Shown one piece after another: positions 17,211 to 26,157 of a stretch of 64,000 bases of DNA. This DNA is from Streptomyces pyxinicus (GTDB lineage: Bacteria > Actinomycetota > Actinomycetes > Streptomycetales > Streptomycetaceae): the NCBI RefSeq assembly GCF_024753135.1, contig NZ_JANUGP010000001.1, positions 372,001 through 436,000 on the forward strand, read 5' to 3'. A program made the translations under genes and the position numbers. Under the pieces are notes generated by a model. It ran no database searches. It saw nothing but the letters and a program-made list of their open reading frames with translations, and was not told the DNA's origin. Within the stretch, counting starts at the first letter, position 1; every line of letters begins with the position of its first letter.

Positions 17211-18059
17211 ATGGGACGAGTCACGGAACGACGCAGGGTCCTCCGGATCCGGGACGGGGCGGTCTCCAGCCGGCCGGACACGCTCGTAGCCGAGGAACCG
17301 CTGGAGATCCGGCTCAACGGCAAGCCGCTCGCGATCACCATGCGCACCCCCGGCGACGACTTCGCGCTGGCGGCCGGGTTCCTGGTGAGCGAGGGGGTGC
17401 TGGCCGCCGCGTCCGACCTGCGGAACATCGTGTACTGCGCCGGGGCCACGGTGGACGGCTCGAACACCTACAACGTGGTCGACGTCCGCACCGCGCCCGA
17501 GGTGAGCCTGCCCGACTTCACCCTGGAGCGGAACGTGTACACGTCCTCCTCCTGCGGGCTGTGCGGCAAGGCGAGCCTGGACGCCGTACGGACGACCGCG
17601 CGCTGGCCGATCGCCGACAACCCGCCGCTGCGGGTGACGCCCGAGCTGCTGGCGGAGCTGCCCGGGCGGCTGCGGGAGGCGCAGCGGGTGTTCGACCGCA
17701 CCGGCGGCCTGCACGCGGCGGCCCTGTTCACCGAGGACGGCGAGCTGCTGGACGTACGGGAGGACGTGGGCCGGCACAACGCCATGGACAAGTTGGTCGG
17801 GCGCGCCCTGCGGAACGGCGACCTGCCGCTGTCCCGGACGGTCCTGCTGGTGTCCGGCCGGGCCTCCTTCGAACTGGCGCAGAAGGCGGTGATGGCCGGC
17901 GTCCCGCTGCTCGCGGCGGTGTCGGCGCCGTCGTCGCTCGCGGTCGACCTGGCCGCCGAGACGGGGCTGACCCTGGTGGGCTTCCTGCGGGGCAGCTCGA
18001 TGAACGTGTACGCGGGCGAGGACCGGATCTCCCTGCGGGAGCCGGCTCCCCAGGGCTGA
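17211..18059 (+). CDS. fdhD: Formate dehydrogenase accessory sulfurtransferase FdhD
   Basis: Protein of 282 residues. FdhD passes sulfur from a cysteine desulfurase to the molybdenum cofactor of formate dehydrogenase. The signature CGLCG with Cys115 and Cys118 is intact, as are EEPLEIRLNGKPL near the start, FDRTGGLHAAALF, and EDVGRHNAMDKLVG, typical of the family. No formate dehydrogenase subunit gene is in the window, so the partner is elsewhere. Placed after the ketopantoate reductase remnant on the same strand. Confidence 0.95.
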   Translation: MGRVTERRRVLRIRDGAVSSRPDTLVAEEPLEIRLNGKPLAITMRTPGDDFALAAGFLVSEGVLAAASDLRNIVYCAGATVDGSNTYNVVDVRTAPEVSLPDFTLERNVYTSSSCGLCGKASLDAVRTTARWPIADNPPLRVTPELLAELPGRLREAQRVFDRTGGLHAAALFTEDGELLDVREDVGRHNAMDKLVGRALRNGDLPLSRTVLLVSGRASFELAQKAVMAGVPLLAAVSAPSSLAVDLAAETGLTLVGFLRGSSMNVYAGEDRISLREPAPQG

Positions 18060-18097
18060 CCCCGCCCGGCCGTGGCACGGCGGCGGGGCATCCTTGC

Positions 18098-18153
18098 CTT
18101 CGTCCTTCGCCTTTCGCCTTTCGCCTTTCGCCCTTCGTCCTTCGTCCTTCGCC
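18098..18153. repeat. Heptanucleotide tandem repeat, eight units
   Basis: Eight consecutive 7-base units of the form YTTCGYC, directly after the fdhD stop region. It fills much of the 18060-18255 gap between convergent genes. The unit length is not a multiple of three and no gene spans it. Confidence 0.85.
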
Positions 18154-18255
18154 CTTACCTTGCCGTTTCAACCGGGTTGCCCCCGGCGGGGAGCGCCCCC
18201 TGCGCCCCAGGACCCCGCCTCACGCCGGCCTCCGCGCCTCACCGGGTTCCGCGCC

Positions 18256-18783
18256 TCAGCCCGCTTCGAGCCGGAGCTGCCCCGCCGTGACAACCGTGCC
18301 GAGACGCGGGAAGTCGAGCCTTACGGAGGCCTCGTGCTCGGCGGCGGTCAGCGCGGCCATCGCGTCCTCGGCGAAGACGAGGTCGTACCCGAGGTCGCCG
18401 GCGGCGCGGGCGGTCGACTCGACGCCCAGGTTGGTGGCGATGCCCCCGAACACCAGGGTGGTGACCCCGCGTTCGCGCAACCGCGCGTCGAGCCCGGTGC
18501 CCTGGAAGGCGCCGATTGTCCGCTTGACCACCTCCAGGTCCCCGTCCTGGAGCAGCCCCGGCACCAGTGCGCTGCCGGGCGGCTGCTCGGCGACCGAGGG
18601 CCGTTCCACCCGGACCAGGACGACGAGGGCCCCGGCGGAGCGGAACGCGGCGGCCAACTCCCTTGCTCTGTCGAGCACTTCGGTGCCCTTGCGGGGTTCG
18701 AGGGGCAGCGCGACGATGCGTTCCATCAGGTCGACGAGGATCAGGGCGGTACGCCGCGGGTCGAGGACGTGGGCTGCGTTCAT
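18256..18783 (-). CDS. Isochorismatase-fold hydrolase-like protein lacking the catalytic Cys
   Basis: Protein of 175 residues with the isochorismatase/cysteine hydrolase fold. The catalytic Asp (LILVDLME) and Lys (VVKRTIGAF) are present. In the third position, where the family has a cysteine in the ATNxCVESTA pattern, this protein reads GIATNLGVESTARAA, so glycine replaces it. The protein may be a non-hydrolytic relative like isochorismatase itself or a binding protein. Stand-alone gene converging on fdhD. Confidence 0.85.
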   Translation of the reverse strand: MNAAHVLDPRRTALILVDLMERIVALPLEPRKGTEVLDRARELAAAFRSAGALVVLVRVERPSVAEQPPGSALVPGLLQDGDLEVVKRTIGAFQGTGLDARLRERGVTTLVFGGIATNLGVESTARAAGDLGYDLVFAEDAMAALTAAEHEASVRLDFPRLGTVVTAGQLRLEAG

Positions 18784-19011
18784 GACGGAACGTTAGCCCC
18801 CGTCAGCCGTCGGTGCCGGAAATCCGGATCAACAGGTCCGTGAACTGATCGCGTTCGGCGGGCGCCGGGAGGATGCCGCGAAGCCGCGTGAGGTGATCGA
18901 GGGCCGGGCCGATTCCGGGAAGGCGGTGCCGCGTCCGCGGGATCCCTCCTGTTCCACCTGCTTCTCGTTCCGCACGCTTCTTGTGAGCGGCAGGCGGTCC
19001 AACTACCGTCG

Positions 19012-20970
19012 ATGGGGCGCACGTTGGACATGGGATGTCCGGATGACCAGATGTCCGGCCGACGAAGGGCAGATCGCATCGTGCCGTCAGGTCTTCGCAC
19101 CCGTCTCAGATCCTTGCTCACCACCGCCACCGCCGCAGCCGTCGTCACGGCGACGGCCCTGCTCGTCTCCCTCACCCCCGCCCCGCGAGCCGAGGCCCAA
19201 CCGGTTGGATCAGCAGCCGAGTTCACCCAGCAGGTCCTCTTCAAGGCCGACCGTGACCCGGGGTACGCCTGTTTCCGCATCCCGGCCGTCGTCCGGACCA
19301 CCGACGGCACGCTGCTCGCCTTCGCCGAGGGCCGGGTGCTGAACTGCGGGGACGCGGCCGACATCGACATCGTGGTCAAGCGCTCCACCGACGGCGGCCG
19401 CACCTGGGGCCCCCTACGGGTGGTCACCGAGGGTGCCGGGAACACCCACGGCAACCCGGCACCGGTCGTGGACCGCGCCACCGGCCGTATCTGGCTCGCC
19501 GAGACCTACAACACCGGCCGCGCGGACAGCGCCAGTTGCTCGGTGCCGTGCGACCGCACCCCGCATCTCCAGTACAGCGACGACGACGGCCTGAGCTGGT
19601 CCGAGCCGCGCGACCTGAGCCCGGAGATCCTGCCCGCCGACTGGAACTCCTGGTACGCGACCGGCCCCGTGCACGGCATCCAGCTCACCCGTGGCCGGTA
19701 CGCGGGGCGGCTGGTGTTCGGGGTCAACGCCGAGACCTGGGACGGCACCCGGGTCAGCGCCAACCACGCGGCACTGATCGTCAGCGACGACCACGGCGGG
19801 CACTGGCGGATCGGCGCCACCGACACCTGGCCCATCGCCGCCGACGGCACCTTCCGGCAGAAGCCGTCCGAACTCACGCTGGCCGAACGCGATGACGGCT
19901 CGGTCCTGGTCAGTGGCCGGGAGCAGGACGGCACCGACCTCGGACACCGCACCCAGGCCGTCAGCCGCGACGGCGGCGGCAGCTTCACGGCACCCTTCCG
20001 GGGCATCCCCGACCTGTACGCCCCGCAGGTGCAGGGGTCGCTGCTGCGCCTGGGCGGCCGGCTCCTGCTGGCCTGCCCCGCCGACCCCGACCGGCGCCGC
20101 ACGATGATGATCCGCTCCTCCTACGACGGCGGGCGCACCTGGGAGAGCGTGGACCGCGGCACCGTCGTCACCACCGACTGGTCCGGCTACTCGGACCTGG
20201 TCGCCGTCGGCCGGGACACGGTGGGGCTGCTCTACGAGGGCGGCGCGGCCGACGCCCGCGACGAGATCCGCTTCGCCCGCTTCACCGAGGACTGGCTGAC
20301 CCCCCGGCGCGGCCCCGACCCGGTCACCGCCGACCGGGCCCCGGGCGCCCGCCCGGCCGCCGTGCTCGGCGACGCCGAGGAGACGGACGGTGCCGTCGGG
20401 GGCGCGCTGGAGTTCGACGGCGCCGACGACGCCGTACGCCTGCCCTACCGGGACGGGCTGCCGCTGGGGACGCGGGACTTCACGGCGTCGCTGTGGTTCC
20501 GGTACACGGCGACGACGGGCGAGCAGCCGCTGCTGTGGATGGGCGGGATCGGCACCAGCCAGCCGCAGGTGTGGCTGCGCGGCGAACCGGCGAGCGACCG
20601 GGTGCAGGGGCTGATCACCACCCGGGACGGGGCGACGGCACCGCGGACGGCGTACGTGCGCACGGACAGCGCGTACAACGACGGGCAGTGGCACCACGTG
20701 GTGCTGCGGCGCGGCGGGGGCCGGCTTTCCCTGTGGGTCGACGGGGCGCAGTCCTCGGCGTCCGACGTGCCGGGCTCGGTCAGCCGCAACTCGCCCTTCG
20801 GGGTGCACGTCGGTCAGCGGATGGACAGCCGCGCCTTCTTCAGCGGCGCGATCGACGACGTACACGTGTGGGACCGGGCGCTCGGCGACGAGGAGCTGTC
20901 AGACCCGGAGGTCACACGGTCAGCGAAGGACACGGTTCTGTGGCTGCCCCTGGACCGGGTGCGCGGCTGA
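19012..20970 (+). CDS. Secreted exo-sialidase with C-terminal LamG domain
   Basis: Extracellular GH33-type sialidase of about 652 residues. A signal peptide (hydrophobic run TAAAVVTATALLVSL, cleavage near AEA) is followed by CFRIPAV, the FRIP arginine motif, and at least five Asp-box repeats (STDGGRTWGP, SDDDGLSWSEP, SDDHGGHWRIG, SRDGGGSFTAP, SYDGGRTWES) of a six-bladed propeller. Residues about 460-640 form a concanavalin/LamG-like domain (GALEFDGADDAVRLPY ... WHHVVLRRGG ... IDDVHVWDRAL). It would release terminal sialic acid from glycoconjugates. GTG at 19081 is an alternative start with GAAGGG upstream. Its 3' end overlaps the convergent transporter gene by 51 bases. Confidence 0.92.
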   Translation: MGRTLDMGCPDDQMSGRRRADRIVPSGLRTRLRSLLTTATAAAVVTATALLVSLTPAPRAEAQPVGSAAEFTQQVLFKADRDPGYACFRIPAVVRTTDGTLLAFAEGRVLNCGDAADIDIVVKRSTDGGRTWGPLRVVTEGAGNTHGNPAPVVDRATGRIWLAETYNTGRADSASCSVPCDRTPHLQYSDDDGLSWSEPRDLSPEILPADWNSWYATGPVHGIQLTRGRYAGRLVFGVNAETWDGTRVSANHAALIVSDDHGGHWRIGATDTWPIAADGTFRQKPSELTLAERDDGSVLVSGREQDGTDLGHRTQAVSRDGGGSFTAPFRGIPDLYAPQVQGSLLRLGGRLLLACPADPDRRRTMMIRSSYDGGRTWESVDRGTVVTTDWSGYSDLVAVGRDTVGLLYEGGAADARDEIRFARFTEDWLTPRRGPDPVTADRAPGARPAAVLGDAEETDGAVGGALEFDGADDAVRLPYRDGLPLGTRDFTASLWFRYTATTGEQPLLWMGGIGTSQPQVWLRGEPASDRVQGLITTRDGATAPRTAYVRTDSAYNDGQWHHVVLRRGGGRLSLWVDGAQSSASDVPGSVSRNSPFGVHVGQRMDSRAFFSGAIDDVHVWDRALGDEELSDPEVTRSAKDTVLWLPLDRVRG

Positions 20971-21963
20971 CTCGCGCGCCGGGTCCCCGGTCCCCTGCGG
21001 ATCGCGGGCCCGGCGCTTGGCGATGACCGCGCACACCATGAGCTGCATCTGGTGGAAGAGCATCAGCGGCAGCACGGCGAGCGAGGCGTGGGCGCCGAAC
21101 AGGACGCTCGCCATGGGCAGCCCGGACGCGAGGGACTTCTTCGAGCCGGCGAACTGGATGGCGATCCGGTCCTCCCGGCCGAAGCCGAGCGCCCGGGCGC
21201 CGTACCAGGTGAGGACGAGCATCACGGCGAGCAGCACCGCCTCGACGGCGAGCAGCCCGGCCAGCCGGACCGGGCTGACCTGGTGCCAGATGCCCTGGGC
21301 CATGCCCTCGCTGAAGGCGGTGTAGACGACGAGCAGGATCGAGCCTCGGTCGACGAGTCCGAGGATCTTCTTGTGCCGGGTGACGAAGCCGCCGATCCAG
21401 CGGCGCAGCAGTTGCCCGGCGAGGAACGGCACGAGCAGTTGGAGCACGATCTTCACCAGCGAGTCCGCGGAGAAGCCGCCGCCGCTGTTGCCGAGCAGCC
21501 CCGCGGCGAGCAGCGGGGTGAGGACGATGCCGACCAGGGAGGAGAAGGAGCCGGCGCAGATCGCGGCGGGGACGTTGCCGCGGGCGATGGAGGTGAACGC
21601 GATGGACGACTGGATCGTGGACGGCACCAGCGTCAGGAACAGCAGCCCCTGGTAGAGGGGGTGGGTCAGCAGGACGGGCACCAGTCCGCGCGCGGCCAGC
21701 CCCAGCACCGGGAAGATCACGAAGGTGCAGACCAGCACGGTGACGTGCAGCCGCCAGTGTTTGAGTCCGTCGAGCGCCTCGCGGGTGGAGAGCCGGGCGC
21801 CGTAGAGGAAGAAGAGGAACGCGATGGCGGCGGTGGAGGCGCCCGAGGCCACGTCGGCGCCGACGCCCTTGGCCGGGAGGAGCGCGGCGAGGCCCACCGT
21901 CCCGAGGAGCAGCACGATGTAGCGGTCGATCGGCATCCAGCTCGGCCAGCGCAGGCGTTTCAC
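20920..21963 (-). CDS. Bile acid:sodium symporter (BASS/SBF) family transporter
   Basis: Integral membrane protein of 347 residues with about nine hydrophobic helices, beginning MPIDRYIVLLLGTVGLAALL. It shows the broken-helix pattern of the SBF family, such as FLTLVPSTIQSSIAFTSIARGN and FAGSKKSLASGLPMASVLF. The GTG at 21963 has GGAGC upstream; frames extending to 22137 are non-homologous. The substrate is unknown; in bacteria these proteins move organic anions with sodium. It is divergent from a LysR regulator that likely controls it. Confidence 0.92.
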   Translation of the reverse strand: MKRLRWPSWMPIDRYIVLLLGTVGLAALLPAKGVGADVASGASTAAIAFLFFLYGARLSTREALDGLKHWRLHVTVLVCTFVIFPVLGLAARGLVPVLLTHPLYQGLLFLTLVPSTIQSSIAFTSIARGNVPAAICAGSFSSLVGIVLTPLLAAGLLGNSGGGFSADSLVKIVLQLLVPFLAGQLLRRWIGGFVTRHKKILGLVDRGSILLVVYTAFSEGMAQGIWHQVSPVRLAGLLAVEAVLLAVMLVLTWYGARALGFGREDRIAIQFAGSKKSLASGLPMASVLFGAHASLAVLPLMLFHQMQLMVCAVIAKRRARDPQGTGDPARESAAHPVQGQPQNRVLR

Positions 21964-22124
21964 GGTGCTCCGATCGCAGTGCGGGCGGTGCGTGACGGGC
22001 GGGTACCCGCCGGTTCCCGGGGGACGACGGTTCTCGGGGACAACAGTTCTCGGGGACGACAGGTCCCTTCTCCATCGTCCCCGTCCGCGCACCGATCGGG
22101 AATCCCGCACACCACTCTGACTGC

Positions 22125-22141
22125 CATCACGTCTCATGATG
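22125..22141. promoter_or_regulatory. Candidate LysR box (T-N11-A dyad)
   Basis: CATCA at 22125-22129 and TGATG at 22137-22141 form a dyad that contains the T-N11-A pattern of LysR-type sites. It lies 18 bases before the LysR start in the divergent region. The same region has two GTTCTCGGGGAC copies near 22030 and 22048. Confidence 0.45.
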
Positions 22142-22159
22142 ACCGGCTAGGCTCGGAAC

Positions 22160-23029
22160 GTGTACGACCCGACGCACCTGCGCACGTTCCTGGCGGTCTC
22201 CCAGACCCTGAGCTTCACCCAGGCCGCCGCGCGGCTGGGGCTGCGCCAGTCCACGGTGAGTCAGCACGTGCGCCGGCTGGAGGACGCGGCCGGGCGGCAG
22301 CTGTTCTCCCGGGACACCCACTCGGTGGAGCTGACCGAGGACGGCGAGGCGATGCTCGGCTTCGCCCGCCGGTTGCTGGAGGTGCACGAGCAGGCGACGG
22401 CGTTCTTCACCGGCACCCGGGTGCGGGGTCGGCTACGGTTCGGCGCGTCGGAGGACTTCGTGCTCACCCGGCTGCCCGAGATCCTGGAGCGCTTCCGGCA
22501 CGACCACCCCGAGGTCGACCTGGAGCTGACGGTCGAGCTGTCCGGGACCCTGCACGAGCGGCTGGCCGCCGGGAAGCTGGACCTGGTGCTGGCCAAGCGG
22601 CGTGCGCAGGATCCGCGCGGGGAGCTGGTCTGGCGCGACGAGCTGGTGTGGATCGGCGCGGAGCGGCTGCGCCTCGACCCCGACCGCCCGGTGCCGCTGA
22701 TCGTGTACCCGCCGCCCGGCATCACCCGGGCCCGCGCCCTGGAGGCGCTGGACCGGCAGGGCAGGGAGTGGCGGATCGCGTGCACGAGCGGCAGCCTCAA
22801 CGGCCTGATCGCGGCGGCCCGCGCCGGACTCGGGGTGATGGCCCACGCCCGCCGCCTCGTCCCGCCCGGCCTCACCCGCCTTCCGGACCGCGCGGGCCTC
22901 CCCGACCTCGGCCGCATCGACTTCGTCCTCGCCCACGGCCACCGCCCCACCCCGGCCACCGGCGCCGCGAAGGCCCTGGCGGCGGCGATCCTGGCGGGCG
23001 GCGAGGAACTGCGGCGGCGGAGCGAGTGA
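22160..23029 (+). CDS. LysR family transcriptional regulator
   Basis: Regulator of 289 residues with an N-terminal LysR helix-turn-helix (LRTFLAVSQTLSFTQAAARL ... STVSQHVRRLEDAAGRQLF). The C-terminal periplasmic-binding-like effector domain runs from about 90 to 285 (GRLRFGASEDFVLTRLPEIL ... GLGVMAHARRLVPPGL). GTG start. Divergent from the BASS-type transporter, a pairing that suggests it responds to the transported organic anion and controls uptake or export. Confidence 0.92.
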   Translation: MYDPTHLRTFLAVSQTLSFTQAAARLGLRQSTVSQHVRRLEDAAGRQLFSRDTHSVELTEDGEAMLGFARRLLEVHEQATAFFTGTRVRGRLRFGASEDFVLTRLPEILERFRHDHPEVDLELTVELSGTLHERLAAGKLDLVLAKRRAQDPRGELVWRDELVWIGAERLRLDPDRPVPLIVYPPPGITRARALEALDRQGREWRIACTSGSLNGLIAAARAGLGVMAHARRLVPPGLTRLPDRAGLPDLGRIDFVLAHGHRPTPATGAAKALAAAILAGGEELRRRSE

Positions 23030-23178
23030 GAGGCCGGCCCGCGGACAGGCCGCCGGTAGCGCAGCCGCCCGTGCCGGGCGCGTACAGATTCGGTGGAGAT
23101 TACGGCGGCGGAACTTACCGACCCGTCAGTAGTGTGTCCGGCCCTTCCCCATGTGCGGGCATTTTCCGGCCGGCGCAC

Positions 23179-23249
23179 CGGTGAAACGTGAGGTTTGCTC
23201 GGTTTCCTACCCCCTCCCGCGCGCCGAAAGTGTGGGGTAGCTTTCACCG
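23179..23249 (+). promoter_or_regulatory. Possible structured leader of the acyl-CoA ligase gene
   Basis: Two nested helices: outer arms CGGTGAAA (23179-23186) and TTTCACCG (23242-23249), inner arms CTACCCC (23207-23213) and GGGGTAG (23234-23240). The structure ends 54 bases before the ligase start. It could be a cis-regulatory RNA, or the terminator of the LysR gene. The rest of 23030-23303 shows nothing else. Confidence 0.4.
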
Positions 23250-23303
23250 CGCTGTGCCGAGCGTCACCGACGCGACCAGGCAGTGAGGACCGGGGAGCGA
23301 GGA

Positions 23304-25130
23304 TTGCGCGAGTTCACCAACCCGCCGGCCACGTCGGCGCCGCCGGTGGGCGGTCTGGCCGACGTCGTCTTCGAGCACGCCCGGACCGACCCGCTGCACA
23401 TCGCCCTCGGCCGCAAGGACACCACCGGGCAGTGGCGGGACGTGACCGCCGCCGAGTTCCGCGACGAGGTCCTCGCCCTGGCCAAGGGCCTGCTCGCGGG
23501 CGGCGTCCGGTTCGGCGACCGCGTCGCCGTGATGTCCCGCACCCGCTACGAGTGGACCCTCTTCGACTTCGCCCTGTGGACCATCGGCGCCCAGGTGGTG
23601 CCCGTCTACCCCACGTCCTCGGCGGAGCAGTGCTTCTGGATGCTGTACGACGCGGAGGTGTCGGCGGCGGTCGTGGAGCACGAGGACCACGCCATGACCA
23701 TCGCCACCGTCATCGACCGGCTCCCGCAACTGCGCCGCCTGTGGCAGCTCGACTCCGGCTGTGTGCAGGAGCTGTACGACGCCGGGGCGCACCTGGACGA
23801 CGAGGTGGTGCACCGGCACCGGCAGGCGGTCACCCCGGACTCGGTCGCCACGGTCATCTACACCTCGGGCACCACCGGCCGCCCCAAGGGCTGTGTGCTC
23901 TCGCACGGCAACTTCATGTTCGAGGCGGACACCGTCCTCGAACGCTGGGAGCCGGTGTTCCACTCCCGCAAGGGGGACGAGGCGTCCACCCTGCTGTTCC
24001 TGCCGCTGGCGCACGTCTTCGGGCGAATGGTGGAGGTCGCCGCGATCCGCGGCCGGGTCCGGTTCGGCCACCAGCCGCAGCTGCACGCCGCCGCCCTGCT
24101 GCCCGACTTGGCCGCGTTCCGGCCGACGTTCATCCTCGCCGTGCCGTACATCTTCGAGAAGGTGTTCAACGCGGCCCGCCGCAAGGCGGAGAAGGAGGGC
24201 AGATCCGGGCCCTTCGAGAAGGCGGTCGACATCGCGGTGAAGTACGCGGAGGCCCTGGAGGCCAAGGCGTGGGGTCTCGGGCCCGGCCCGTCGGCGGGGC
24301 TGCGCGTGCAGCACCAGATGTTCGACAAGCTCGTCTATGCCAAGGTGCGGGCGGCGATGGGCGGCCGGATCCGCAACGCGATGTCCGGGGGCTCCGGCAT
24401 GGACCGCCGGCTGGGGCTGTTCTTCGCGGGCGCGGGCGTGCAGATCTACGAGGGCTACGGCCTGACCGAGTCCACGGCGGCGGCCACCGCCAACCCGCCC
24501 GAGCGCACCCGCTACGGCACGGTCGGCCAGGCCATCCCGGGCGTGACCGTGCACATCGGGGACGACGGCGAGATCTGGCTGAACGGCGGCAACGTCTTCC
24601 AGGGCTACCTGAACAACCCGAAGGCCACCGACGAGACCCTGCACGACGGCTGGCTCGCCACCGGCGACCTGGGCTCGCTGGACGAGGACGGCTATCTCAC
24701 CATCACCGGCCGCAAGAAGGAGATCCTGGTGACCTCCGGCGGCAAGAGCGTCTCGCCGGGCGTGCTGGAGGAGCGGGTGCGCGAGCATCCGCTGGTCAAC
24801 CAGTGCATCGTGGTCGGCAACGACCGCCCGTACATCGCCGCGCTGGTCACCCTCGACCCGGAGGCGGTGGAGCACTGGCTGCTGATGCGCGACAAGCCGA
24901 GGCTGTCCCCGGCCGACCTGGTGCGCGACCCGGACCTGGAGACGGAGGTCCGGCGGGCGGTGGTCGCGGCGAACACGCTGGTCTCGCAGGCCGAGTCGAT
25001 CCGCACCTTCCGGATACTGGCCCAGCCGTTCACGGAGGAGCACGGGCTGCTCACCCCCTCCCTGAAGCTGAAGCGCAAGGCCATCGAGAAGGCCTACGAC
25101 ACCGAGGTCGAGGCCCTCTACCGCGGCTGA
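23304..25130 (+). CDS. Long-chain fatty acid-CoA ligase (AMP-forming)
   Basis: Soluble or membrane-associated acyl activating enzyme of about 608 residues. It shows the ATP/AMP signature IYTSGTTGRPKGCVLSH near residues 187-203, YEGYGLTESTA, the adenylation aspartate in LATGDLGSLDEDGYLTITGR, and the C-terminal lysine region SLKLKRKAIEK. A TTG at 23304 is preferred because GGGGAG precedes it and the family starts with REFTNPP; GTG at 23283 is the alternative. It converts fatty acids to acyl-CoA for degradation or lipid synthesis. Monocistronic behind a possible structured leader. Confidence 0.92.
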   Translation: MREFTNPPATSAPPVGGLADVVFEHARTDPLHIALGRKDTTGQWRDVTAAEFRDEVLALAKGLLAGGVRFGDRVAVMSRTRYEWTLFDFALWTIGAQVVPVYPTSSAEQCFWMLYDAEVSAAVVEHEDHAMTIATVIDRLPQLRRLWQLDSGCVQELYDAGAHLDDEVVHRHRQAVTPDSVATVIYTSGTTGRPKGCVLSHGNFMFEADTVLERWEPVFHSRKGDEASTLLFLPLAHVFGRMVEVAAIRGRVRFGHQPQLHAAALLPDLAAFRPTFILAVPYIFEKVFNAARRKAEKEGRSGPFEKAVDIAVKYAEALEAKAWGLGPGPSAGLRVQHQMFDKLVYAKVRAAMGGRIRNAMSGGSGMDRRLGLFFAGAGVQIYEGYGLTESTAAATANPPERTRYGTVGQAIPGVTVHIGDDGEIWLNGGNVFQGYLNNPKATDETLHDGWLATGDLGSLDEDGYLTITGRKKEILVTSGGKSVSPGVLEERVREHPLVNQCIVVGNDRPYIAALVTLDPEAVEHWLLMRDKPRLSPADLVRDPDLETEVRRAVVAANTLVSQAESIRTFRILAQPFTEEHGLLTPSLKLKRKAIEKAYDTEVEALYRG

Positions 25131-25224
25131 GCGGCAATCGGGATCCGCCGTACGGAATGCATCGCGGGCCGTGATCGTTGACGATGGAGTACCACCTGTC
25201 GACAACCGAAGGATCAAGAGGCTC

Positions 25225-26061
25225 GTGAGCAGCAAGGTCCCCCCGATCATCCTCAACAACGGCGTCGAGATGCCCCAGCTGGGCTACGGCGTATGGCAGG
25301 TGCCGGACGACGAGGCCGAGCGGGCCGTCGCCACGGCACTGGAGGCCGGGTACCGCAGCATCGACACAGCGGCGATCTACGGCAACGAAGAGGGCACCGG
25401 CAAGGCCATCGCGGCCTCGGACGTGCCCCGCGAGGACATCTTCGTCACCACCAAGCTCTGGAACAGCGACCAGGGGTACGACGCCACCCTGCGCGCCTTC
25501 GACGCGTCGCTGGCCAAGCTGGGTCTGGACTACCTGGACCTGTACCTGATCCACTGGCCGCTGCCGTCCCGTGGCACCTACACCGACACCTACAAGGCGT
25601 TCGAGAAGCTGTACGCCGACGGCCGGGTCAAGGCCATCGGCGTGTCCAACTTCCTTCCGGAGCACCTGCGCCGGCTCGTCGACGAGACGTCCGTCGTCCC
25701 GGCGGTCAACCAGATCGAGCTGCACCCGCACCTCCAGCAGCGCGTGGCGCGGGAGTTCCACGCCGAGCAGGGCATCGCCACCGAGGCCTGGTCGCCGCTC
25801 GGCCAGGGCAAGGGCCTGCTGGAGGTGCCGGCCGTCGTCGCGATCGCGCAGAAGCACGACCGCACCCCGGCCCAGGTCGTGCTGCGCTGGCATGTGCAGC
25901 TCGGCAACGTCGTGATCCCGAAGTCCGTGACGCCGGCCCGGATCAAGGAGAACATCGCGGTGTTCGACTTCAGCCTGGACGACGAGGACCTCGCGGCGAT
26001 CAGCGCGCTCAACGAGGACCGGCGCCTGGGCCCCGACCCGGCCGCCTTCGACGTCGTCTGA
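25225..26061 (+). CDS. Aldo/keto reductase (2,5-diketo-D-gluconate reductase type)
   Basis: NADPH-dependent oxidoreductase of 278 residues with the whole aldo/keto reductase tetrad: Asp and Tyr in SIDTAAIYGNE, Lys in VTTKLWNSD, His in LYLIHWPLP. The coenzyme signature VVIPKSVTPARIKEN is near the end. GTG at 25225 is chosen (homology begins there, with AAGAGG just upstream). It reduces a range of aldehydes and ketones; the physiological substrate is not shown. It follows the acyl-CoA ligase by 94 bases and may be read from its own promoter. Confidence 0.92.
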   Translation: MSSKVPPIILNNGVEMPQLGYGVWQVPDDEAERAVATALEAGYRSIDTAAIYGNEEGTGKAIAASDVPREDIFVTTKLWNSDQGYDATLRAFDASLAKLGLDYLDLYLIHWPLPSRGTYTDTYKAFEKLYADGRVKAIGVSNFLPEHLRRLVDETSVVPAVNQIELHPHLQQRVAREFHAEQGIATEAWSPLGQGKGLLEVPAVVAIAQKHDRTPAQVVLRWHVQLGNVVIPKSVTPARIKENIAVFDFSLDDEDLAAISALNEDRRLGPDPAAFDVV

Positions 26062-26157
26062 CGCGGTCCGTTCGTCCGAGTCCGACGCCGTCCGGCACCC
26101 TGCCGGAGCGGTACCGTGCGCCCCGCCGACCGGCGGGGCGCACGGCCATGTGGCCCC

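Noticed and set aside
18098..18153. CRISPR array
   Set aside because: Units are 7 bases with no spacers and no cas genes in the window.
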